This document shows, in pieces, positions 32,413 through 45,000 of a stretch of 64,000 nucleotides of DNA (within the stretch, counting starts at the first letter, position 1; every line of letters begins with the position of its first letter). Source of the stretch: Hippophae tibetana (taxonomy: Eukaryota; Streptophyta; Magnoliopsida; Rosales; Elaeagnaceae); assembly GCA_037013495.1 (NCBI GenBank), contig CM072809.1:12676001-12740000 (forward strand), in the 5' to 3' direction. The translations under genes and the position numbers were made by a program. Below the pieces are notes generated by a model. The model had not been told where the DNA came from. It was given only the letters and a program-made list of their open reading frames with translations, and searched no databases.

Positions 32413-35400
32413 GGTGGTGCATATATGTCTCTTATGCCCAGCTTGTCAAGTGAGTTGTAAAAGTTCTTTGCAGAAACAGATTTTGTGAGTATATCAGCCA
32501 ATTGATCTTCTGACTTAACAAATGGAAGCTTAATAATCTTTTCTTCAAGATTCTGTTTGATGAAGTTTCGATCCACTTCAACGTGCTTCGTGCGATCATG
32601 TTGGACTGGATTGTGGGAAATGGCAATGGCTGCTTTGTTATCACAAAATAAATTAATTTCAGAGTTAGGAGCAACACCAATCTCAGTTAGAAGTTTTTTC
32701 AACCACAGGAGCTCACATATTCCCTTGACCATTCCTCGAAATTCAGCTTCAGCACTAGATAAGGCAACTACCTTTTGCTTCTTGCTCCTCCATGTAACAA
32801 GATTTCCCCCCACAAAAGTGAAGTACCCAGCAGTAGATTTCCTATCCTTCATATTCCCTGCCCAGTCTGAATCTGTATATCCAAGGACTTCCAATTGACC
32901 ATTCTTTGAAAACATAAGTCCTTTCCCAGGGGAGGACTTTAAATAACGAAGTATTCGCATGACCGCATCCATATGGTCTTCACTTGGGCAGTGCATGAAC
33001 TGACTCACGACACTCACAGCATAAGCAATATCAGGTCGAGTATGAGATAAATATATGAGTTTACCTACTAACCGTTGATATCTCTGTTTATCTGCTGGTA
33101 CTTGGTCCACATATTCTCCGAGTTTATGATTTTAAACCATTGGAATATCGACAGGTTTACAATCTAGTAGTCCTGCCTCTACCAGTAGGTCCAGAGTATA
33201 TTTCTTTTGGGAAAGACATATGCCTTGTTTTGATCTTGTTACCTCAATACCTAAGAAGTATTTGAGCCCTCCCAAATTCTTCATTTCAAACTCATTTGAC
33301 AGTTGTTCTTGAAGCTTAGAGATTTCTTCTTTATCATCTCCTGTAATGATCATGTCATCTACATAGACTATAAGGGCTGTTATTTTCCCTAATCGGTGTT
33401 TTAGGAAAAGAGTATGATCAGAGTTGCTTTGTTGGAACCCATATTTCTTCATTGCTGAACTTAACCTACCAAACCATGCTCGAGGTGATTGTTTTAGTCC
33501 ATACAATGCTCGTTGTAATCTACAAGCAGTTTCTTTTCCGGTTGTAACAGTATATCCTGGTGGTATATCCATATAAATCTCTTCCTCAAGATCACCATGA
33601 AGGAAGACATTTTTTTTACGTCAAGTTGGTGCAATGGCCAATCTAAATTTTCCGCAAGAGATAACAAGACTCTAACGGTTTTTAGTTTAGCCACAGGTGA
33701 GAAGGTTTCTTGATAATCTATCCCGTGTTTCTGTGTATATCCTTTTGCTACAAGTCTCGCATTGTATCGATCAACTAACCCATCTGCTTTATATTTAATG
33801 GAGAAAATCCACTTGCATCCTACCATCTTCCTCCCTTAAGGCAACTCGCTTAACACCCATGTGTTATTCTTCTGCAATGCCTCAAATTCCTCTTTTATAG
33901 CTTGAGCCCATTTTGGATCAGATAAGGCTTCTTCAATGCTACTTGGAATTTGACACGAGGAGAGTGTTTGTGCAAATGCCCTGATAGGTTCTGATAACCT
34001 TTGAGTAGATACATAATTTGCTATTGGATACTTGGATTGTCGTTCTTCTCTTTCTGGGGAGTATCAATTTGGAGGCTTGCCTCGATTGTGTCTAAAAGGT
34101 AAAACATAACCAACAGATGTATCTATAGCATTAGTTTGTAAAGGTGTGATAGGATAGCTTACCTCAGGAGTATTCTCAGCAGGAGGATTATTGGGTACTA
34201 GGGAGTGGAGGCGTACATCAACCACTTCATCTTCTGGAGATTCAATTATTACTTCGGCTTCAGTTCTTGGAAGTTCAAGCTCGGGTCTAGATACTGGCTC
34301 CTCCATATGATTGGCATGATCCGAGTATGTTGGACTAGTGTCTAATATTTCAACATCAAGCCAATTTCGTTCTTCACCATAACTCTCATCTTGAAGAGTG
34401 GAATTGGATACCGGTGATGGGAAAAAACATTCTGATTCGAGGGAAGTGACATCCATGGTAATATAGGTTCTTTTAGTAATTGGATCATAGCATCGATAAC
34501 CCTTTTTTTGTACGCCATACCCCAAGAACACACAGCGGACTGCACATGGATCCAACTTAGTTCGTTGATTTTTATGGAGGTGGACAAAAGCAACACATCC
34601 AAAAATTCGGGGCGGAAGCATCAAAATAGTAGGCAAGGGAAGATGATCATATAACACCTTTAATGGAGTCTGAAATTATAAGGTTTTTGTGGGCATACGA
34701 TTCAGTAGATACACCGCTGTAGTAATAGCATCACTCTAGTATTTATTAGGCATATGTGCACCGATTAGTAAGGACCGAGCCGTTTCTAAAATATGCCGAT
34801 TCTTCCTCTCCGCAGTCCCATTCTGTTGTGGAGTTTGTGAACACGAGGTTTCATGGAGAATACCATGGTTGTTCAAGTATGTCCGGAATTGTTGATTAAC
34901 ATACTCCCCTCCATTATCAGACCTAAGTATCTTAATTTTTTCAGAAAATTGTGTCTAAACCATGGTGTGAAACAGGTGAAATGTAGCAAATACTTCATCT
35001 TTATGTTTGAGAAGGTAAAGCCATGTCATTCGTGTACAATCATAAAAAAAATAACAAACCAACGATGACCCGATGACGTAATGACCGGGGAAGGTCCCCA
35101 AACATCAGAATGTACTAAAGCAAAAGGAGTCATACTTTTATTCATGCTCATAGGATAAGACGCCCTATGACTTTTTGCTAGGATACAAGTATCACATTTG
35201 AAATCTGAATATGTGATATTTGAAAATAAACTAGGGAATAGGTGCTTTAAATACCCGAATGATGGATGCCCAAATCTACGATGACATAGCCAAATCTGTC
35301 GTTCCTTGTTACCAACAATGTTTTGCATATGATTGGCTCTTCCCGAACTGAGGTCATCCACATAATATAGCCCTCCTCTCCTAGTACCACGCCCAATGAT

Positions 35401-36777
35401 CTCCTTGGTGAGAATATCCTGTAAAAGGAAAAAAGTAGAATACATCAGTACTACACAATTAAGATCTGAAGTGACCTGACTTACAGACATTAGTCGGTTT
35501 GACAGAGAGGGTACAAGTAAAGTATTAGATAATGATAATGAAGGAGATAAGGTCACTGTTCCAGCTCCTATAACTGGATAAGTGACCCCATTTGCATTGG
35601 CAACACGACTCTGTCTTGGCTGGGTTGTTTTGGAGAGATCGTTTGGGTCAAATGTCATGTAATCTGTAGCTCCAGAGTCCACAATCCAATCCTCCTTATC
35701 AGTACGAGTAGAGATGTGAAATGCTTTACTTGAAATACCTGGATCCTGGAAAGATTCGGCCTGAGAAGTAAAGGATAGTGAGGCATTATTGGTAGCCACA
35801 ACGGCTCGCCCAGTGGTGTCCCGTTTCTTCCATGCTTGAAGATCATTCCACCATTCTAGATACCCATGTAGTTTGAAACAGTTTTCACGGGTGTGTTTGG
35901 AGTTTCCGCAATGGCCACATTTCATGTCAAGAGATGGTGGATTTCCCGTAGATTTCTTGCTACCCAAGGAAGTTCTTGTTTTTGGTGGCATTAGATTATG
36001 GTGTCCCTTGACCCCTTTAAAAGCCATAACTGCTCCGGGTGTCGTATCTACACCTGTGATCATCACGGTCTGCCTGACCTCTTCCCTACGGACGAATCCA
36101 TAGGCTTGTTCCACCGTAGGGAATGGTTTGATTTGAAGCACATCACTTCGAGTTTTATCCAATCTATCATCAAGTCCATCGAGGAAGGTATACACTCGAT
36201 CTTCCTGTACGATGGAGTTGTATTTTTGTATATCAATAGCACACTCCATTGGATTAGGACGACGGAAATCAATTTCACGCCATAACCCTTGAAGGTTATT
36301 ATAGTATTTTTCAATGGATTCACCCGCTTGCTTCGTACGAGTAACTTGACGACGAAGATCATACACTTGAGACGTGGCTGTCCCATCATAGTAAGTGGTA
36401 GCCACCGAATCCCAAACCTGTTTTGCAGTTGGGAATCAGATAAAATTTGCAATTAAGAAGGGGTCCATCGAATTGATCAACCATCATTTGACAATGGCAT
36501 TTTCAGTACGCCATCTCCTAAATGAGGGGTCGGTTTCAACAGGTTGAGGAAAGTCCCCATTAATATATCCCAGTTTATCTTTGCCAGAGATATACATCTC
36601 CACCACCTGGGACCACAAGGCATAGTTGGATCCTCCCAACTTGATACTAATGGGAGCAGTCGACGCTTCAGTTGGCGGAGGTTGTGAGCTGATCTGAGCT
36701 CTAGTTAGAACTTCCGTCATTTTCGCCGTCAAATCTTCCAATATGAAATTGGTAGTTAAATCTCTAGATTCCGCCAT
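32409..36777 (-). pseudogene. Copia-2 gag-pol polyprotein
   Basis: Starts at ATG 36777 (MAESRDLTTNF). Gag includes WSQVVEMYISGKDKLGY and a CCHC zinc knuckle CGHCGNSKHTRENC (near 35880-35925). Protease has WIVDSGATDYM (near 35655-35690). The GAG-pre-integrase zinc-binding block H...H...CDTCILAKSHRASYP lies near 35130-35290. Integrase is badly broken between 35026 and 33830. RT (33826-33132) has [13 protein letters not shown] and catalytic YVDDMIITGDD; RNase H (33110-32409) has YTDSDWAGNMKDRKSTAGY, SSAEAEFRGM and TKHVEVDRNFIK. In-frame TGA stops occur at 36484 and 36436 within gag, with further stops and frameshifts in integrase and RT. Domain order identifies Ty1/copia; lineage not assigned. 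Confidence 0.92.
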
Positions 36778-36924
36778 GAAATCCAAAAAAAAATTCTTTC
36801 TGTTTTTCCTTTTTTTTTTACAATTCGCACACACTATATATAAAAACTTTCGTAACCCTAAAGCATTTTTTTTTTCATTTCGCGCAGCTTCTCTGCGAAA
36901 AACCCTAACTTTCCTTTCTAAATT

Positions 36925-37002
36925 CGCGCAGCCTCCTCAGCGCAGCTTCCTCGGCGCAGCCTCCGCAGCGCAGCCTCCTCGGCGCAGCCTCCTCAGCGCA
37001 GC
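36925..37002. repeat. GC-rich 15-bp tandem repeats in the Copia-2 leader
   Basis: About five variants of GCGCAGCCTCCTCG occur in series between the 5' LTR and gag. This is the most GC-rich spot in an otherwise AT-rich window. A related single unit lies near 36882. The tract could fold strongly in the genomic RNA. Confidence 0.8.
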
Positions 37003-37419
37003 TTCTTTGACTGCGTTCCTCAGCTGAGTTCCGAGCCAGTCATTATTTCCAGCTGGTGTGAAGCCAAAGCTGCTGAAGGCTTGCGGTGGAGCAGCGCCTT
37101 CCTTCGTCTGATGGACAAACAAGTTTGTCGAACCCTAGCCAACCACAACTTCCAGATGGAGCTTCCACCTTCAACAAAAAAACCGTTGGTACAACTTGTG
37201 TTCTCTAAACCTGAAAAAAAAAATTCCACAGAAATTTTTTTTTGTTTACAGGAACTGATGAGTGTTTATGGTAACGCCATTCATTCGGTTTTTCCCTTCT
37301 ATTACTTTCAGTTTTTCGTCGATCCTTGGAACTATCCTCAGGAAGTTGTTTTGCCCCATTTTTCTTCCCAAAGCTAGAACATCTTTTGAGAATTTGCTTC
37401 AACTTTGTTTTTGTTTTTT

Positions 37420-37529
37420 TTTTACAGAATTGTAAAGCTGAAGAATAGTGCAGTTTCTCCACAGAAGCAGCTTGTTTTACAGAATTGCAAAGCTGAAGAA
37501 TAGTGCAGTTTCTCCACAGAAGCAGCTAG
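37420..37529. repeat. 55-bp tandem duplication in the Copia-2 leader
   Basis: TTTTACAGAATTG.AAAGCTG followed by AAGAATAGTGCAGTTTCTCC and ACAGAAGCAGCT is repeated with starts at 37420 and 37475, almost identical. It lies in the untranslated leader between primer site and gag. Confidence 0.85.
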
Positions 37530-37680
37530 AATGACTACCCAAAATTCCAGCCAAACAGGCAGCCAAATACTCACAGATTATCACAATCTGTTGAGTATAT
37601 CACACCAAATCATCCAAAGGAGAACAAAATCAACGTAGCAGGTAACTTATTCTTTCATTAGGATAACCAGTAACTCTGCT

Positions 37681-37696
37681 CTGAGCTCTGATACCA
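37681..37696 (-). other. Copia-2 primer-binding site
   Basis: The minus strand reads TGGTATCAGAGCTCAG directly after the 5' LTR, a perfect initiator tRNA-Met primer core. It fixes the orientation of the element. Confidence 0.93.
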
Positions 37697-37900
37697 TGTC
37701 AACTTATTGTTTCTGTATTTTTGTATTTCTCTGTTCTCATTTCTCTATACACGAGTATAGTATTTGTATACTAAGAAAAAACGGAAAAGAAACAAATTAC
37801 ACTATTATTAATTTCCACTATTATTCTTGTCTGTCACATTTGTTTGTTATCTGCCATACTTTAATTCAGTATTGTCTGCCACACAACTCACATGCCAACA
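37697..37900 (-). repeat. Copia-2 5' LTR
   Basis: 204 bp, same ends as the 3' LTR, six transitions between the pair, none an insertion or deletion. Preceded in the minus sense by the target duplication at 37901-37905. Confidence 0.93.
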
Positions 37901-37905
37901 AACCT

Positions 37906-40900
37906 GAGAGATATATATGTCGAACCGTTCCACTCTTTCTGTAAACTAGGAGATTAGCATATATGTGAAACTTAAGGATAGTTATTCGTGGTTTGAAGTA
38001 ATCAAAGAAATCAATTTATGGAACTTCTTAAGATATTGTTCAATGAGATTCTTCAAACTTAATTATATATGTTGATTTTAACTTAATGTATAATATGTAT
38101 ATATAAGAGGCTCGATTTCAAAGTATCTATATATCCATGCTCTCTCATTAACATTACTAATAATTATACATCTATGCAAGTATATACACACATATGTAAT
38201 TATATTATAAGACTCTTTATTATATGCAGCTAATTTATTTTAATATGTTAGTCAATAAAAGTTACATTACAATAAAAGTTGTCAAATCTTCCTTCCACTA
38301 TTAAGCTTTTTCGGCAATCAAAACTAGCATGAATTGCCACCAGAGGCCAGCGTGAATCACCACCAGAGAGGCTTCTATCTAAAACCCAACATACTCTTCC
38401 CCACTGTCCAGCTTTTCTGACCACCAGAACTAGCAGGAATCACCAGAAGAAAGAAGCCCACCATATATAACTCCATGTTCTTCTGCCTACATCTTAATTC
38501 GAACCACCAGAAGGCCTAGTGTGAATCACCATTATAACTTGTTTCTGAACCCAACTACCCATGATCTTATTCAGCAAGAATTGAGTAGGTTTTTTAATAT
38601 TCTTACAAATTTTGATTCATTAGTTGTTACTCTTTGGAAACCCTTTTCTTTTTCATTTAGTTGTTTGAAGTGCTAAATCTAAAAATTTAGTGTCCATTAT
38701 TTAAATTTTTGTACGAAATATCATGACAAACTTAAAAATATCCAACTATGAAATACTTTAATAAATTAGGACGAATATTGTGGCAAAAATGCATGCTTAA
38801 TATGTATCTTATACGAGACTTCTTTAGCTATATATCTGACACAACTAAATTCTTATAAAGAATTTTAATTTCATATTTATTTACCATTAAACATTGTGAT
38901 AAAAAGGTACTAATATTACCTACTTTTACGTTTATGATTTTGTTATATAAGTAATTTGAAAACTTGTAACATATTATATATTTTTTAAATAATATTAAGA
39001 AATCATAAAATAAATGGTATACGTGTGAAAATAGGTCGAAATTTGCCACAAAATTTTGTTGTAATTTTATATCTAAATTTTAATTTTAGAAATACTATAT
39101 CGTTTAAGACTTTCTATCTTTTTTTGGTGTAATTGATTAATAAATTTTTATTAACTAATTTAATTTTTAAACAATTTAGAATTATGATTATTAGATTTAA
39201 TTTATTTATTATATTAAAATCTAAAATATATAAGTAATATTAAATATGTTTATAATCTTTAAGTTAAGCATTCTTTAGTTTATTATATTTTTTAGCAGCT
39301 AATTAATTTACTTTTTCATCATTTGCGTTGGTAGTAATGGCAACGAAAAATAAAATTAAAAAAAAAGAAACTAACGTTTGAAGTTGATAAGGCTTTATTG
39401 CATGAAGTCGATAAGCCAAATAACTACGGATTAATTAGCATTTTATTGCATAAAATCATGATGAGGTTTAATGGGATTAAGACCCATTTTTGGGGCATAC
39501 GGTGAGAAACCAAAATGTTATTTGTATAGACATATATCCGTACGGAAAAAGAAAAGAAAAATAAGAAAATTGTTGTGTGTGAGAGATTTAATTGTATAAA
39601 TTAAAATAGAAAAATACTATTTAATATATTTGAGTTTTTCTATTTATTATATATTGTATGTAACGCTGATATTAGATATATCGAGATTTTGTGTTTGAAA
39701 GTTAATATTATTCTTAAGATATAAGGTATAACTTGAGTTATTGGAAAAGAATTAAATTAATTTGTGAAACCGTGTAAAAATTCTAATATGTTTATTTTTA
39801 CACTTTTGTATATCAAGTCTTAATAACTACATTATTTTATTTATGATAAGTCTTAATAAATTTAAGTGTCATATAAGTGACTTATATTTGGATCAAAATG
39901 ATCAATTTTTAGTTAAAGTAATTGATTGAAATATTTTAATAATAAAAATATATTTTAAGTAATAAATTGAAAATTTTCACGTTATATTAATATCTAAATG
40001 AACATTTGTTCTAGTATATTTTTAAATTTTTAATTGAAAAGAGTATTTTTGTATGTCATAAATATATCCCGATCATAACTAATGTAATAATTTTTAATTA
40101 AATTTAATTATACTAATCTGATTGTATTTACTAATAACATAATCACTTAATTTTGAGAGGTAAATTTAATTTTTTAAATTTAAGATTAATATTAAATGAT
40201 ATAATATAATATTATTAATAAATACACAAACATACATTAATATATCTAATAAGAATATCAATTGTGATAGTAAATTATTTGTTACATAGTAGGTGTTGTT
40301 TTTAATCGGACAATTTTACACTTTTAAGAAGGAAGAAAATAATAATCTCCTGAATAATTGAAGCCTATTGAATCATTGATGGTAAAGGTCAATTATGGAA
40401 GAGAATAAACTAGAATTCAATTAATGTATTAGAATGACTTCTGGAATATTTTTCATTTCAAAGTTGAATCGAAACAAAGTTAAAAAATACAGGTACATAG
40501 AATTAAATGTAATTGAGAAACAGATTTAATATCCTAACCGTATATCAACTAACACTTCTCATTTTCTTTATAATTTTTTTTTTCTATTGAAAAAGTCCCC
40601 TTTGGGATATTAGAGCATCATGATCTATTAGTGGATATTAGAGCAGTAGCTTGTCTCATTAGTTTGATAGCATCATCACCTACGGATTGGAATATTTTTC
40701 TTTTCCCTTCTTTTTTTTCAACAATGTAATTAATGTGATTTGAAAATATATATTAAAATGATAAAAAATAAGATTTATAATTGATAGTATATAAAAAGAA
40801 TGTCTTATATTAATTAAAAAAATATTATTGTAATGTTTATAAATAGTATGAGATTTATATTTTTTTGAGATTAAATTTTTCATATTACTTATAAATTATA

Positions 40901-41950
40901 CAAATTTTTATATAATATTAAAGATTCAATCGTTAAATATGTCAAAGAAAAAAATTAATGGGTTTACTCACCAAGATAAATACATGAATTTTGTAAAATA
41001 AAAATAGATAAGTGATTCAAATAAAATTATAATATAATAAAAATATGTTTAAAATGCAAAATGTTAAGTCAAACGATATACATTTTGAGATAGAATCATA
41101 AATTCTAGACAATACACACGAACCTGACGCTTTTTGCGGGATTTGAGTGTATTTTTATTGAATTCAAATCAACTTGTTTAGACCATTTAATAAAAATGTT
41201 GAAAAAGGTTGACTCGAGTTAAGAGGTGACCATTTTAATAAAAAGATATCATTTTGATTTTTTCTTGATTAAGTATATATTATATAGTATCTACTTATAT
41301 GTTATAATTTAGTCATATTTATATGTTATAACATAACCAATTTATATAAATTGGGATTTAGAATAAATGATTTTTTTCGTAATGAAATATATAAAAATCT
41401 TTACATATTAGTATATAGGTTGTCTTGACGTATTCCAATAACTCAACGCGTTTATTAAACGAGTTATCACAAGTTGACTCGATCATAAATAGATCGTGTA
41501 TTAGTTTTAATAACTAATCCAATTAATAATTATATCGTGTATAGATTTAATCTTATCGTATCGAGTTGAATTTAGGTCAATTCAAACACAACCCATTTAA
41601 CCTATTTGATAGTCTTATTTTCAGGAGAGATTTTAGTGTATAACAAGAATATTATACATTGATTAAAAAAAAGATATTAATATAATATAACCTTTTATAT
41701 AAAATCAAATTCCTCCTATTACTTATATATCATTCAAAATTTAACAGCTAAATAAAATCATCCAAAAGTCTAAAATGTGAAATATATTTTAATTCTTTTA
41801 TTTATTTTATAGGTAACAAGTTAAATAAGTCATAATAATTTTCCACGAAGCTAGAGTACATAATTAGTAGGTGAACCATCAAACATGAAATAAAAATGGT
41901 AGGGTCCTTATAAAATCTAAATATCTTGAACAACACATTCAGTCGACATA
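37906..41950. other. AT-rich intergenic DNA upstream of the GDSL gene
   Basis: No gene seen. At 38320-38540 is a less AT-rich patch with irregular CCACCAGA..GTGAATCACC repeats of unknown origin. At about 41395-41625 a diverged dispersed repeat is rich in GAGTT..GACTCGATC and CGTGTATAG motifs, like the GGGTTGACCCG-type repeats common in plant genomes. Otherwise A/T-rich. Confidence 0.5.
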
Positions 41951-41961
41951 ACATCTTACAT

Positions 41962-42050
41962 ATTTAGCTGGTCATAATTTTCAGCCACATATAAGCTTGT
42001 CTTCTAAATAAAAAAACAATACATTGAAAAATTGTTTCCCTTCTTCAGCC
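41962..42050 (+). promoter_or_regulatory. Core promoter and leader of the GDSL esterase
   Basis: CACATATAAGC (about 41987-41996) is a TATA-like motif about 55-60 bp before the ATG. The block from TTAGCTGGTC onward is conserved at the duplicated copy (17966-18054), which marks it as shared ancestral promoter sequence. Confidence 0.6.
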
Positions 42051-45000
42051 ATGGCCAACAACCAAACACTATTTTTTCTACTTCTGGTACTCACCTTCTT
42101 CATTCTCTTCCTTTCTCACCTTTCTAATTTTGCCAATGCTCTTAATTCACTTAAAGATTGTGGGTTTGATTCAGTATATCAATTGGGTGATTCTATATCA
42201 GACACAGGCAACGACATACTTGAAAACCCAAATTGTGCTTGCTCTAGACCTCCTTATGGAGAATCTTTCTTCAACAAACCAACTGGCCGATGCTCCAATG
42301 GGTTGCTCATGATTGATTACATAGGTACACGTTGAATCCTTTCTTAATTCTAAGTTAGATGCATAAATGAATGTTTAATATAATATCAGAACAAGAAATC
42401 GTAGACGAAACTAACCTTTTGCAATAGGAATATGGCTACCCAAAAAAGTGTTTTTTTATTATTATTATTATGAAAATCACTTGTACATAAAACTTATCAA
42501 GACTTAACAACTTACCTTATAACAATTTTGATAAAAAAAAAATGTGGTAAGAAATAAGCTTAATATGGGAAGTTATTTGCTGACATGCAATGCGTTACTA
42601 ATATAATAATGCGATTTTGATAAAAAAAAAATTAATTAAAATATCTTATTAATTTATAAATCACTAATAGTTATCCAATCGTTAGATAAAAAAAGTTATA
42701 TTTTTTTCTGTTTGTTATCTATAATGTAAATAGAAGTAGATTTTACATTTTATGCTCTCAAAATACAATATTTAGTTACTAAAGTCACGCATTCATAATC
42801 ATGCTCCTGCTGTATTTAAAGATGAGAAAGGTTTGTTTGGTTGTGAATTTTTAGAATTGTAAACCTATGGTTAATGTAGTGACATATGTTTTAATTTGGA
42901 AAAACTTTTTAATGGATTGGGTGCATAAATATACAGTGTATTTTAATAAATTTTAAAAAATATTATTAATACTTTTATAAAATAAGATACATATAAGTAA
43001 ATATATCAATATCCATGTAGCAATAAATGAAAAAATATATCACAATATCCATGGGCGTAAAAAGTCTCTCTTGAAATTGTTATTTTTTTATATTATAATT
43101 ATAATTATTATATATTTATGAGTTTGTATTTTTATATGCAATTGTAGAGAATTTTATATACAATGAGAGTATGGACACCAATAGAACAGAGTAATCTTGA
43201 CTCTTTATTTTTATAAAATAAGATATTAGAAATGTTGACAAAAAATAATATATTGTATGTAATATTTTATCATGAAAATGATTATGATAGTCTCAAATAT
43301 GACATGATAAACATTAATTGATGTGCATGGTAACTCAAATTATTAATGTATTTTCACATATAATATAACTTAATTATAAATTAATTTTAATTTATTTATT
43401 TTAAAAATTATGTTTTGTCAAAAATAAGGGATATTGATATTATCATAATAGATTTGTTATTGCCATACTAACTTTTTATTTATTAATAATAATTATATAC
43501 AATAATAATGATATTAATTTGTAATTAATTAAGGAGTATAACAAATAATTTATACAATTTTATTGTGATAATATCAAAATATTTATAAAAATTATAATAA
43601 TTATATGATGTTACATAATTAAAAGAGAAATAAAAAGTCTCTTATTATTTTTAATTTATTTTTTAAATTATATTTAGTATAAAAAATAATTAATAAAATT
43701 TATTAATTATAATATAAATGATCAATTTTTTGAAAAGAAAAATAAAAAAATTCATAAAAATTATAATGATATTCCATTGTTACGAAATTAAAAGAAAAAA
43801 AATCTCTTAAATATGTGTTTTTAATTTATTTTTTAAATTAAATTTAGTATAAAAATAATTGATTCTATTCTATGTATTAAATATATTGTAGTAGAAAAAT
43901 TAAAGGAAAATCAAAAGACTCATTAAATTTAAAATTTATATATTTTCTCTTAGAAGAAATTTTAAATGAGAAAATTAATAGACACTTAGTATTATAATAA
44001 TTATCTATTATTAAAAAAAATGAAAAAAAAATTATTTTTTAAATTACATTTAGTATAAAAATTAATTAATTCCATGTACTAATTATCTCTTAGTAGGAAA
44101 ATTAAAAGGAAAAACTAAAAGTCTCATAAAAATAATTAATTTTATGTAAATAAATTTAAAAATAGAAAATTAAAGGACTCATGAATATCAAAATAATTAT
44201 ATATTATTACATAATAAAAAATCTCTTAAATATGTGTTAAATTTTAAATTATTTTTGAAGTTATATTTAATGCAAAAAAAATTAATTGATTTTATGTATT
44301 GATTATATTCTAGTGGATGAATTAAATGGAAAATAAAATTACTTTTTAAATTATAATAATGGTTTATTATTATGGAATTAAATTTTTTTAAATCTTTTAA
44401 ATATGTGTTAAATTTTAATTTATTTTTTAAATTATATTTAGTGTAAAAATATAAATGATTATATGTACTAATTATATTTTAGTGGAGAAATTAAAAAGAA
44501 AACCCAAAAAACTCTTAAAATAATTTATTATATGTTAAAAATTTAATGAAATTGATAATTATTATGATAAATATAAAATTTATAAATTTTATGTTAGTTA
44601 AAACTTTAAAAAATAATAATCAAAATACTCATCATTATTATAATAATTGTCTATTACTAAAATTAAAAGAGAAAATAAAAATTACTTACATACATATATA
44701 TTAAATTAATATAATTAATAAATTATAATACACATTACAAAAGTTATAAAAAGAGGTATTATATTTTATTTTATAATTTAATAATACTTATACTATTTTA
44801 AAGATTTTAACTTTTCATTATTTCTTCTCATAATTTTGAATATGTTGAATGCGTTAAATTCCTAATACATAATTTACAGCAAACAATATGATATTAGTGT
44901 AATTATCTCCTTTTATGTTTTTATTTGAAATGTTTTGTTTTAGTTATTCAATAAGTATAGAGAAATTTTGATAAATGTAAAATTTAAGTGTTTTGAGTAA

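Larger units (their letters stand above)
32193..37905 (-). mobile_element. Copia LTR retrotransposon (Copia-2), structurally complete, coding-defective
   Basis: Identical-length 204-bp LTRs (32198-32401 and 37697-37900) start TGTCAAC and end GCCAACA. AACCT flanks both sides (32193-32197, 37901-37905). The primer site abuts the right LTR and a purine tract abuts the left one, so the element is 5703 bp on the minus strand. By eye the LTRs differ at six sites, all transitions (about 97% identity), so the insertion is fairly recent. Gag-pol domains are in Copia order (gag, protease, integrase, RT, RNase H) but contain stops and frameshifts, so it cannot transpose on its own; in trans mobilisation remains possible. 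Confidence 0.93.

Noticed and set aside
38320..38540. CCACCAGA/GTGAATCACC irregular repeats
   Set aside because: Looked for a coding or transposon explanation and found none; no termini or target duplications.
41395..41625. GAGTT..GACTCGATC-rich segment resembling a common plant dispersed repeat
   Set aside because: Similarity is by eye only and no ends could be defined, so it is mentioned in the spacer entry but not called as an element.
43600..44480. Possible CRISPR-like array
   Set aside because: Units are long, AT-rich, diverged and within a plant intron; there is no conserved repeat-spacer structure.
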